DNA of 64,000 nt, taken from assembly GCA_009760855.2 (NCBI GenBank), contig WPIO01000001.1, forward strand, positions 1,455,501-1,519,500, read 5' to 3'. The stretch comes from Cristatella mucedo. Taxonomy: Eukaryota; Bryozoa; Phylactolaemata; Cristatellidae. Positions 48,690-59,060 of this stretch are shown here, one piece after another. Within the stretch, counting starts at the first letter, position 1. Each line of letters opens with the position of its first letter. The notes below the pieces were generated by a model, which was given only the letters and a program-made list of their open reading frames with translations, ran no database searches and was not told the DNA's origin. The translations under genes and the position numbers were made by a program.

Positions 48690-50590
48690 ACATATCTCTC
48701 GGCCGCTCTCCAGCGATTGTAGTTATCGTTGGGCGGCTTAGAAAATCCATTACCCAGTTTATGAACATAGCAGCAGCTCATTAACTACTTTTTCGGTTAA
48801 AGAATATCTTCGTATCTGATCATAATTAGTTAAATCATCAACTGTTGCAGAGCCACAGCTATCTGCACCATTAAATATGTGGCATACTGCGTCGCATTGG
48901 CTACGTACATAAATGCAGCGAACAGCTTTCCACTGAACTCAGCCGCTCAGGCCGATGTTGCTCACTGGCCTGCATAATGTCTACCGCAGGGTTCATCTGC
49001 TGTCTGCCTTCGCACTTGGGATCATGACTAGCATCGGCGAGCAGTGGCCACTAGTCAGCTTATTCACCGCATGCAACATCACCCTGTGCTCGAAGTACTT
49101 GCTCCTGTCTTTCAGCCTGTCGCCCGCCTGTGGGAACGCTATTCTTTCCCTTACCCACTGCCATGAGCTTCCGACTCGAGCAACAGCCAGCACACCTGCA
49201 GTGTTCGTGAGTAATCTACGTTAGTCTTACCCTAGCTGCGTTCTGGCTAGCTTATCCCTCCGTTGGTATAGCACTCAAAGTGAACCCAATCATTCTCCAG
49301 GCGCTTAACATAAACCCCAGGGCTCGAGCCTATAACCGTAGTCGTTAAATTTGATCACCATTGAGCCGGGCTAAGCACAATAACTCCAGCTTGGTCTTCC
49401 GACGAACCGCTACCCCTTCGCATCACTATATATGGATGCTTTTCATCTATCGCATTGAGTTCACAATGTCCGGCCTAAGTAGATGCCAAAATTCATGGGT
49501 TTTTGGTGCCAGTACAACAGGCTAGAGCATAACCCCAGGCCAAAGTATACCAGGGGTTTAAACGGCCTAGGCCACTTTATACTGTAGAGGTATATTAATG
49601 GCTTAGGCCACTGTATGCCTCATTTGGCCAAATTATACCCAGTCGTATAAATAAATGGTTTTGAGCGATAGAGATGTGAATCGATAGGTGATGGCTCACT
49701 TATTCACGCTGGCGCCGAACCTGGCACCTCATTCTCTGATCTCTCCCCAATCTTATCTTAAGGCAATCATTACTTCGATCTCTCACTAGTCTCGTCTTTT
49801 CTGCAAACTGCCATTTAAGTCAGAATGCGACTACTGTATGCGAACCTGTAGCCTTCGGGCTCTGTAGAAAGTCCAGCGTAGCAACGTGCATAGTCTTGGC
49901 GACTCTTCGCCGTTGCAAATGGTAAAACATTTATATACTGCATAGTTCTGAGTGAACCTCGATTTATTAAGGGATCTTGAAAACCCGGGATTCGCTTTCT
50001 TGTGGTAAGGGCTGTTGCCGGTGCCACCTTGCTGGTGAGGGATTTTCGCTGTTCAGCTTTAAATTCAAAAAACCGCAACTTGTTTTTCAAATGCATCTTT
50101 GCTTCAGATCGCATTTTTTCGGCTTAATTTGAGTTGTAAGCGTTCCGTTTTCCAAATTGAAGACCATCGGCAATCCATCTGTTGGGTCTGCTGAATTGCT
50201 ACAGCCGACTAGTCCGGCGGAAGCTGCTGAGGCAAGAACAGCGGACCCACTTGTAGCAGTTGCTTCCAGGCCATTGTTGTGGCCGTGTGGCACTGTCCCG
50301 AGTTTCCTTTAATAAACGACATCTGCCCGAGCCACCTTTATCTGCGCGAGACTGCCCGCACAAACATAACACCATCCTTCTATTCTGTTGGACTAAGCCT
50401 CTGGAACTCGCTTCCACACTCTTCGTAAGTCGAGCTAGCCTATGATGATGCCGCTCCTAGCAATGTTAAAGGCGACAGTAAGTTCAAGCTTTTTGACAGC
50501 AGCGGGCATAGAGCATAGGTTAGCAGGAGGACGGGTGAAGAGTATAGGCTGGTCTTATGAGCAGGTAAGTAAGAATAGCCTTTCGATGTC
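48690..50590. other. Unassigned region
   Basis: Near-repeats CGGCCTAGGCCACTTTATAC (49563) and TGGCTTAGGCCACTGTATGC (about 49599) were noted, with a related GGCCTAG-rich patch at 51258-51305. No gene was identified. Confidence 0.4.
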
Positions 50591-50779
50591 AATTTTTATG
50601 ACCTCCGTCTATCCTTGATACGATGCTGCGTGGCAGAACCTCCTAGGGCAGTTGCCTTCTTAAACGCCTCAATTTCAGCTTGCCATAAATAAGGGGGCAA
50701 AACTTATTTACAAAGCTCGTGGATCTTGCCATGCCACGCCCCTTCCTACTCATCCTGACTGCTTACCTATTGAAAAGGT

Positions 50780-51000
50780 GAGCCAAAAATTCTGACACTT
50801 TCAAGGCCCACAACGGTTTGGCGCCCTCCTACCTGTCTGAGCTATTAATTGACTTTTTACCTGCTCGCGTGCTGAGCTCATCTGATTCTCTAATCATGGC
50901 TGTCCCACTTAATCAAGTTGAAGACTGTAGACGATTGTTACTTTTGCTAATAAGAGCCTTTAATGTGGAGTTTACTTCAGCATTCTCTTCATGCAAGATG
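50780..51000 (+). mobile_element. Old LINE ORF2 C-terminal remnant
   Basis: The plus frame 50818-51006 reads MAPSYLSELLIDFLPARVLS after a KAHNGL-like piece, the usual HGLAPSYLSELL block of CR1-like ORF2. The rest is decayed, and no tail was recognised downstream. Confidence 0.6.
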
Positions 51001-51259
51001 CTCTAGGCTGCAATGATGCCAATGCTGGCACCGTTTCTGCCCTGCTTTGCTCTTTTCTCTTAGCCTCATTTCGATTTCTTGTCTTCTGGGAGAGCGTCTC
51101 CGAAAGCTTGCCGATAGCCATCGGAACGCTGCTCTTGCAAAAGATCTCTCCACAGAATGCTCTCGGCTTGGACAATTACCACTGAACAATCAACAATTAT
51201 TAAACAACCTAGCTAGAGTCAAAATAATTCTTGCTCTGCATCATCTTTCATAACATGGT

Positions 51260-52005
51260 TTATTCTGGCCTAGATGGGGTATAGTTTGGCCTAGCCTGGC
51301 CTATTTAACACATCGGATATAAAACGGCTATATTTAATACTGTATTACATTTTATATATTCAACCAGGATTATTAAAATGCGGAGCGAGGTATACTCTTG
51401 GCTACAACACCGGGAATAAAGATGCCCGACAGTGATTGGTGAACCGACTAGAAACCCGATCGAAGGCTCGAACAGTCAATAGTCCTGTCATGACCTCCGT
51501 CATGACCTCTACTTCTCAGAAGCACAGACGCCAAACGCGGCGTTGCAGTCGGAACTATAAATGCCTCCCTGGCTGGAAGGGAGCGGCGGCTTCGGCGGCA
51601 TAGCAAGGCCAGGCAGAGGCAGAACGGGCGATACAGAGCTGGCGATGTCGTTGAGCTCTTCTTCTGCTCTGAACTGGTCAAATGTACCTTGTTATACAGT
51701 AAGATCATGTGAGTTTTCGTTCGCTTTCCACACTGTCCGTTATGGAGTCGAGTACGCCAACTGTTCAAAACTTAGTGGATCGCCTTAGCGATGGAGACAT
51801 TGGCAACGTGCACAACTCTTGGTGGGGGTTTTCAGGCGCGTGCATAAGCTTCTTTAAGCCGGCTTGTCATCTGTTGGTATCTCTGACAATCGAAGCTGGT
51901 GCTAACTGTTAAATCGTTCGCCGGATTTATAAAGCGATACCGTAGTTTGTGAGTAAAAATAATTTAGCATTTAGAAATTTAGCTCCATCAAGAGTTAGAC
52001 CAACC
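51260..52005. other. Unassigned spacer
   Basis: Short overlapping frames on both strands without known motifs. Confidence 0.4.
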
Positions 52006-52009
52006 ATAA

Positions 52010-52600
52010 GTCAAGTCTCACCTTCTGTAACTCACTGCTTGCTGGTCTACCAGCTTGTGCAATCAGGAGCTTACAGTTGGTTCAAAACGCTGGAGCTGGC
52101 TCGTCTATCGTGAGTGTGGCAGTTGCCACATGACAACATATCTTGCCAACCTACTCTGACTCCCAATCAATCAGCCTATCGACCTCAAGGTTCTGTCACT
52201 TACACTTAGGTTCTTTCATTATTTGGCTCCAGCCTACCCATCTGAACTATTTCTCCACCATGCGAAGAATCGTACAGCCCGCTGTTCTGACTCCAGTCGT
52301 TCAGCAATACCTCACACGAAACTCAAAACCTTTGGAGACTGTGGCTTTAGTTCCTATGCTCCCAAAGCATGGAACTGGCTACCGAAGCAGCTCCCGACGT
52401 CCCGTCATTATGACATTTAAAAAAGCTTAATGCACACCTGTTTATTACAGCATTCCGTAGGTCTTTGTGTGCACATACCTGCTTACACTGTGACTGCTGC
52501 TTGTGTCCAATCATTTGGTAATGCTTTCTGAACTGCATCTGTGCCTAGTGAGATTCAGTTCTCTGAGGGCGCTATACAAAGGTATTATTTTCTGCCATGT
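52010..52600 (+). mobile_element. LINE B remnant, C-terminal part and 3' tail
   Basis: Starts at the equivalent of the TSRLDFCNSLLAGLPACAI block (TGTAACTCACTGCTTGCTGG). It continues through the LAPAYPSELF-like segment (52220-52250) and ends GTTCTCTGAGGGCGCTATAC, then AAAGGTATTATT. Same group as 22085-22800. Confidence 0.78.
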
Positions 52601-54105
52601 AAACCAAAGACTACTACAGGTATACCCATTACCACTAACACAATCTCGGCCTTAAACCGAGTTGGCAGTGATATATTTTCTAATTGCTAGCTCCTTGGAT
52701 TTATGTCATTGCCTTTCCTATTCTCGAATCTGGACTGGGCTCATCTTTCGGCTTAACCTAACCTATTTGCATCGTGGCATCATCAAGCTTGAAAATGCGA
52801 GCTACAACCGTCATCCTTATGCGTTCTCACAAAAACACGAGTCAGTATGAGACTACTTTCCTAATGGCCGGACAAATATTCGTCGAGGCACCTAGCAGCC
52901 AACTGCTTTGGGTCAGGGATGGCAGTGCTAAGCTAACAGCCAGCGTTATAAACAAGACGTGTTGCATGATTGCAGTTACTGAGACCATGAAATCATCTCT
53001 TAAGCTTCTGGACTCTTCAAGAAGCCACATCTACAGCTGAATCTCTCAATATACAATGCTAGCTTTGATATGATAGAACACACCTAGTATTACAGAGTAA
53101 GCTGCAGTCTTTTGAAGTCAGATCCCAAACACATCCACGTGATGGTGAATTATTTGCTTCCAAAGGCTGAGCAACTTGACTCCTGAGACTTTGGATAAAT
53201 GGCCAAAAGCTTTCAGACCATTGCTAAAACTGCCCATAGTCATGCCTGCAAAGTACGCCCATTGCAAACATGAAGTCCTCACCTTCAGTCGGCAAGGTTC
53301 CATCGATGAGGTTCCATTAATGGATTAGTCGAAATAACCATGCTCAGTAACTTCAAAGGCCTAACAACCCTTAATGATCTTCAAAACAGAATGCATTTCT
53401 ATCAGCGTGAATAAGGCATGTGTTCTGAACCATTCGAATTGGGCTTCGTTCGACCAACAACTCTTTTAGGATTTAACTATCGTTCTACTGGTGCAGTGAC
53501 GACCGATTACATTTTAGATAGATACAAGCTTATTGTTGGCTTTGTCAAGGCCCCGTCTGATTGCAATTGTGACTTCTAGTCGAAAGAGAATGAAAACCTG
53601 TCGGTCAGGCCTGTGATGTTCTGGCTGGTATTAGTTGGGTCATATAATGTCCCCTCAATGTTAGGTCATCGACTGGTAAGTCAGCAGAGGTTTAAATAGT
53701 CTGTTTACGGTTATTGCTGGTGCAGCCAATGAAACCGTTACTTTTTAAGCTCAACGATTAGGATTTCTACACTTGATAATTGCTACTAATACCACTGGCA
53801 AAAGTTGATTACATATTCCAAGTTCTGCAGTAGTCGAACTTTCTCTTATACTCCTAGTTCATTAATGTCCGTGATAACTTCACTTGGCCAGTTCGTGGTT
53901 ACACTGTGTCAACCCCTTAATGATTCTATGCAGAATGTATCGAGTTACCTCAATATTGATGAGATTAGTCAACGCCATTAGGATTCTAGTTATCAATGCT
54001 AAGACCTACTGATTGGTATCTGAATCCAAGCAACTAGCTGGTGCATCTCATTTGGTCAATTTGATGGGCCTGCTTCTGCATATTTAAAGATTATAATGGT
54101 CATCA
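52601..54105. other. Unassigned region
   Basis: The frame 52774-53040 (89 codons) and others have no recognised domain. No repeat matching other parts of the window was seen. Confidence 0.4.
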
Positions 54106-54597
54106 TTCTCGCCTCCTGACATAGAGCGCTCTAACGTGCGTTCTTGTTCGTTGCAGAATTCTTCCGAAAACCGAAGTTCTTGCGAACATCGTATACGGAA
54201 ACGATACAGCTAAGACCTGTTTAAAGTTATTCTGATTGTTTTTTGACCGTAGCGCGTAAGAAATTACGTGCCTATGGACATCTAAACGCTTATCGCTTCG
54301 GGCTGCTGGGTCTCCCACGCCGGCGGCTGCATTAGCTACGCCGGCGGCTAGTAACCTACTTGTTAGTTATGGTCGTCAGCAGCTGCTATCGCTTCGTCAT
54401 CGTATATCAAATGCATTCCTAGATATTAATGTTGTTGCTAAGATTCATGAACTATGCATTAACAAAAGGAAAGCACCCTGTAGCCGCCGCGGTGGCCGGA
54501 ACCGCCAGCTTAGACGCTGCTCGTTTGGTATTCCTAGCATTGTCTCGAACCGCTTAGCACCCTCCCTGCATGCGTCACTGTAAATCTCTCAAACTTA

Positions 54598-55293
54598 GTG
54601 GTCATCAGGCCTGTTGTAACGCAATCGGCCAGACTTAACGCTTGCCTTTGGAATCCTCGCTCAATGTGCAATAAACCTCTAGTAATAAACGACCTTATTT
54701 CTGAAAATGGTATCGACCTGCTCGCCCTAACTGAAACTTGGCTGAAATCGATAAACTGCCCGACAATTAAAGACGCTACTCCATCTGGTTTCACGTTCTT
54801 TCGCACCCCTAGATCAATCAAAACTGGAGGTGGAGTTGCTATGATCGTGCGCTCGAAATTCAACTTCAAGCCATTTGCGGTACCCTCGAAGCAGTCTTTT
54901 GAATCAATTGTCCTGGTCTCACCCGAAAACAAGCTAGCGATAGTGGCAGTAGTCTATCGCCCACCAGGTACCAAATCCTCCTTTATCTCAGATTTCTCCG
55001 ATCTCATTTCGATTCTGTGTGCAAGAAATCGATCCTTATTCGTTATGGGTGATTTCAACGTTCACTTTGATAACTTATCTGACGCTTTCAGCACCGAATT
55101 TCGTACATTGACAGACTCATTATCTCTTGTGACTCATGTGCATGGCCCTACCCACATCAAGGGTCACACACTCGACCAAATTTTCTCATATAACTGCACT
55201 TTGTCATCACCAGTTATCACCAAATCCTGCTTATCTGACCACATGCAGATCTCATTCAATCTACAGTGTGTGCCCACATTCTCCTCTAAATAA
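54598..55293 (+). pseudogene. LINE A ORF2, endonuclease (EEP) domain
   Basis: A 231-codon frame with the motifs of APE-type retrotransposon endonucleases in order. ALTETWL near residue 42 holds the catalytic Glu. GGGVAMIVRS (about 77-86), VVYRPPG (about 118-124), and MGDFNVHFD (about 149-157) with catalytic Asp/Asn follow, then LDQIFS and SDHMQISFNL near the end with the terminal catalytic His. This domain nicks the target DNA for target-primed reverse transcription. The stop at 55291-55293 is premature relative to the continuing ORF2. It is the only endonuclease domain I see in the window. Confidence 0.88.
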
Positions 55294-55361
55294 CCTGTGA
55301 ATCGCGAAACCTCAAGACCCTTGACATCGATGCTGTCCGTGCGAGCATATCTGCTTCACCT

Positions 55362-56962
55362 TTGCTGCTCAGTCCTCCCTCCGATCTGTCATCACTGGTA
55401 GATTGCTACAACACGATACTAGCTGACACGCTCGACGAGTTTGCACCTTTGACAAAGCGCACTGTGCGCCCCCGCCCAGACGGCCTATGGTTTACCACAG
55501 ACATTAAACTAGACAAGCCTACTAAACGAAAGCTTGAAAAGGCATACAAAAGATCCGGACTAACTGTCCATCGACAGGCATATGAAGACTACTGTAGGTC
55601 GTACCAATCGATCCTAGCAAAGGCTAAGTCTAGCTTCTATAGAAACATTGTTGAATCACAGATGCACAATCCAAAAATGCTGATGTCGACAATAAACCAT
55701 CTCCTCAACCGTTCCCAGGTTAGCTCCTTACCTGATGATCCTTGTGATGATCTAGCCGATCGCTTCTCTCGATTCTTTGTGCAGAAGATAGACAAAATCA
55801 GGGAATCCATCCCTGCGATGACAACCTTCCCACTAGAATGCTGTTCCTCGGTTCCTGGCTGCGCCTCGATGTCTGCATTTAAACAGGTCACTAGTGATGT
55901 AGTCCTAAAGCTCGTATCTCAATCAAAGAAGACAACAAGTCCACTGGACCTTATTCCCACTGTCCTGCTCCTACGTTGCATTGATCTGCTGCTGCCATGC
56001 ATAACCAACGTCATTAATATGTCATTAGCCTCAGGTCAGGTCCCAGCACCTTTCAAAAAAGCTGTAGTCAGGCCACTTCTCAAGAAAGCTACACTAGACC
56101 AAGAGAACTTAAGCAACTACCGCCCAGTCTCCCTTCTACCATTCCTATCAAAGACACTGGAACCGGTCGTGGCAGACCAGCTGAACTCGTAAATCGAAAC
56201 CTCACACCTTGCTAGTAAGTTCAGTATGACACTCAGTTGTACCTTTGCTTTGATCCCTCCCAGCCTTCGAGCACCTCAAATTCTCTCAACTCACTTGCTG
56301 CATGCATTGATGACATCCGATCATGGATGGCAGCAAATTTTCTAAAACTAAACGATGATAAAACTAACTTACTAGTTATGGGCAAACCTAGTGTTATTCA
56401 GAATTTGGAAAGGCTGACTTTCAAAATTGGCTCTGCCAGCATATCTCCAGTTGAATCAGCTCGAAATCTAGGTGTCATATTCCAAAGCGACCTCTCGTTA
56501 GACGACCACATCAGCTCCACAGTCAAATCAGCCTATTTTCAGCTTCATAACATTGCTAAAATTAGGGCTTGTTTAGATAAGGATACCACGTCCAAGTTGG
56601 TCCATGCATTCGTGACATCTCGTCTCGACTTCTGCAACTCACTGCTTACTGGCCTACCAGCATGTGCGATCAGGCGATTGCAGCTGGTGCAAAACTCTGC
56701 AGCTAGGCTTGTCTGTCGTGAGCGTCGCAGTTGCCACATTACGCCACTTCTCGCCGACCTGCACTGGCTACCAGTCAAGCAACGGATTGACTTCAAGGTT
56801 TTGTCGCTCACTTTTAGGTCCCTTCATGCTATGGCTCCAGCCTATCTTTCAGATATACTACCCCATCAGGCAAAGCATCGTATCACTCGCTTTTCGGAGT
56901 CCAACAGTCTAGAAATACCTCGTACAAACCTTAAATCCTTTGGAGACCGTGCATTTAGCTAG
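55362..56962 (+). pseudogene. LINE A ORF2, RT fingers and C-terminal domain with palm deleted
   Basis: The first frame (55362-56192) covers the linker (AYEDYCRSYQSILAKAKSSF) and RT entry (FKKAVVRPLLKKATLDQENL, then SNYRPVSLLPFLSKTLEPVV). After the deletion at about 56215-56225 the second frame (56237-56962) resumes at the residues after the YADD box and continues to the end of ORF2. It includes KTNLLVMGKPSV, DLSLDDHISSTVKSAYFQLH and HAMAPAYLSDILPHQAKHR, then GDRAFS. Both frames are otherwise well kept, which suggests a recent copy. Confidence 0.88.
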
Positions 56963-57630
56963 TATGCTCCCACAGCCTGGAACTCCCTCCCGACCTGCAT
57001 CAGAACATCCCCTGACCTGACCACATTTAAAAGAAACTTAAAAACATACCTATTTAGGACATCATTTAGTGGGTCCCTGTGATTCGTCCTCGATGTGCTT
57101 ATGTGTGCTGACACTGTTCATGCTGCCACTAACCACATTTGCATGCTGACCCAGTGCATGTAACCCCTAATCATGTTATTCATTTTGTTTGTTTTTCAAG
57201 CATGATTTTACTTTTACATAAATTTAGCATGATCACTTTGCAGCAAATGTAAAGCGCCTAGAAAGAGATTAAGTTCTCTGAGGGCGCTTTATCAATTGCA
57301 ATATTATTATTATTATCTAATTTTTTATGCTTAAGATAGTGACTGTTGGCCAGGGTAAGATGCATTTATGACCACGATGTGCAACATTTTTACAAGCATG
57401 AGTCATAATGAATGGGTCCAACTGGTGCTGCTATTAAAGAACCGAAGTTGTGGGTCAGACCCTTGTTAAAAGTCCAATGGATAATATTCTATTAATGTAA
57501 CTCAACAGTAGCTTCCTTTACAGCCAATATGATCCACTCATAAATGTTTGCAGCCAGCTTTCAATTACATACAGCAGCATGTGAAGCTTCCAGTAAATGG
57601 CTTAGATAAGCCATGGAAGCATAATACATC

Positions 57631-57754
57631 GCATAGTGCCCTAAGAGAAATTAATCTTTATTCAGGCGCTTTACATGTGCCTCGGGGCTCGAGCCCACGA
57701 CCTCAGCCAGACCTTGGTCTGGGTGAGCACCTCAACCACTGGACCAAACCTGGG
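57631..57754 (-). mobile_element. SINE1 copy
   Basis: On the minus strand it starts GGTTTGGTCCAGTGGTTGAG (A-box region), with GGTCGTGGGCTCGAGCCCCG as the B box. It ends with the LINE A-type hairpin (ATGTAAAGCGCCTGAATAAA, then GATTAATTTCTCTTAGGGCA). It is the best preserved SINE1 copy here and lies 300 bases beyond the LINE A copy, opposite strand. Confidence 0.88.
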
Positions 57755-57759
57755 TTTGA

Positions 57760-59030
57760 GCTTGGTCAACTCAGTTTTATAACCTACAGCTAAGTAAAGT
57801 AGCCAACTGAAGCTGGCTTTGCACTATGGATTGACCAGTTTCGGGCATTAAGTGCTAATCTGGCCGATTTATGCAGGATCATCAAGCGATGTAGGGGCCA
57901 GTTTCCAAATCCAGCCCTTCGGGAATAAAAGGCGATTTAAGGAAACCTACATCCTAACCTGCACCAAGTCGATTCAAATGGCCAATTTGCGTCCTGTTAC
58001 TATTCCGAGATAGCGTTTCGAGGGTTACAAGAAGACATGGTATGAGTTCTTAGACCCCATACAAACGTAATACCCATGCTAATCCAACCCAAGCTTGGAC
58101 AACATTGACATATTAACCAGTTATAATACATAAAAACTAACATCAGACACTACAACTCAGCACGGGGGCCGCATAAGCTTTTACAATTGACAACGAATAA
58201 GTGGGCAATTTGCCCAAATGATTGCACAAGGACAGCATCTTAAAAGCCCAGCATAACGTTTTCAAATAAATTTATTGCTAAACAACCAAACGGTGCTACA
58301 TCGTACCAAAGGACGGTAGCTCTTTAAAACCGAGCGGCGAGCTTCGCATTTTACCTCTGTTAGTTAGCTCTCAGTCTACACCAGCGCCATCCTAAAAGAA
58401 ATATAACATGATGCATAATATAAACGGAAAACGGGGCTACTTTTCGATGAAAAATGATTGTCGCTGTGGAAATGTCCACATGCACATGAGCAGTGCATGT
58501 GGAAAAGTGATCACAAGCTTCACTTTAGCACCAGTCAAATGAGACAGCTGAGCACGGCTGCCCCCGCAGACAGGTGCAAGCGGCTTAACATACAGTCAAG
58601 CAGCCTAATGAAATAAGCTAAGAAAAATGTCGACAGTAAGAAATTTCTTGTAAAAGCACATAAAACACCAACACGAGCCTACTAACATGGTTCAGCGGAT
58701 ACAACCTTACACAGGCCAGCAAATAGAACGCAGATCTTGAGCAATCATATTTGACGTTAGAAAGAACCATGGATGAGAATAGAGTTGATGGAAAAGAAAA
58801 GACATACACCTAGCATGACGATGCGGTAGATTTCTCAACACAAGCCCTTACCAATCGAGCCAGGGGCTACACGTTCTACCGGAGCGGAAGTATGTGGTGA
58901 GGCAGTTGAAGTTGGACACATTGACCATTGAATATTTATTAATGATTGTGGAATAACAGCTATGGAATATTTTGTAATAAGAAAATTGTATTTTATTTCA
59001 TAGTTTTTGTGCATATCGTACTCTTAGTAG
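57760..59030. other. Intergenic region upstream of the JmjC gene
   Basis: No repeat or exon recognised. The promoter of the JmjC gene should be at its right end. An in-frame stop at 59037-59039 bounds the reading frame upstream of the chosen start, and I see no clear TATA box. Confidence 0.4.
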
Positions 59031-59060
59031 GCAGATTAGCCGGGCTCGTCGGCATCGGCA

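Larger units (their letters stand above)
54108..57325 (+). mobile_element. Most complete LINE A copy (5' region, EEP, partial RT, tail)
   Basis: CR1/L2-type non-LTR retrotransposon. The left part (54108-54185) recurs in the derivative at 28203-28288, which marks it as element sequence close to the 5' end. A basic N-terminal stretch (RRGGRNRQLRRCSF, about 54485-54530) precedes the EEP domain in another frame. EEP covers 54598-55290. A linker and RT fingers lie in 55362-56192, and the C-terminal domain in 56237-56962. The 3' untranslated block ends in the tail hairpin (about 57250-57295) and TTATTATTATTATC. Between about 56215 and 56225 some 390 bases present in other copies are missing, taking out the RT palm up to the YADD box. 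Frames change between the three segments. It is inactive. Confidence 0.92.

Noticed and set aside
57670-57754. Functional tRNA gene on the minus strand
   Set aside because: A and B boxes are present but there is no cloverleaf with paired acceptor stem, and three related copies share a LINE-like tail. It is a SINE.
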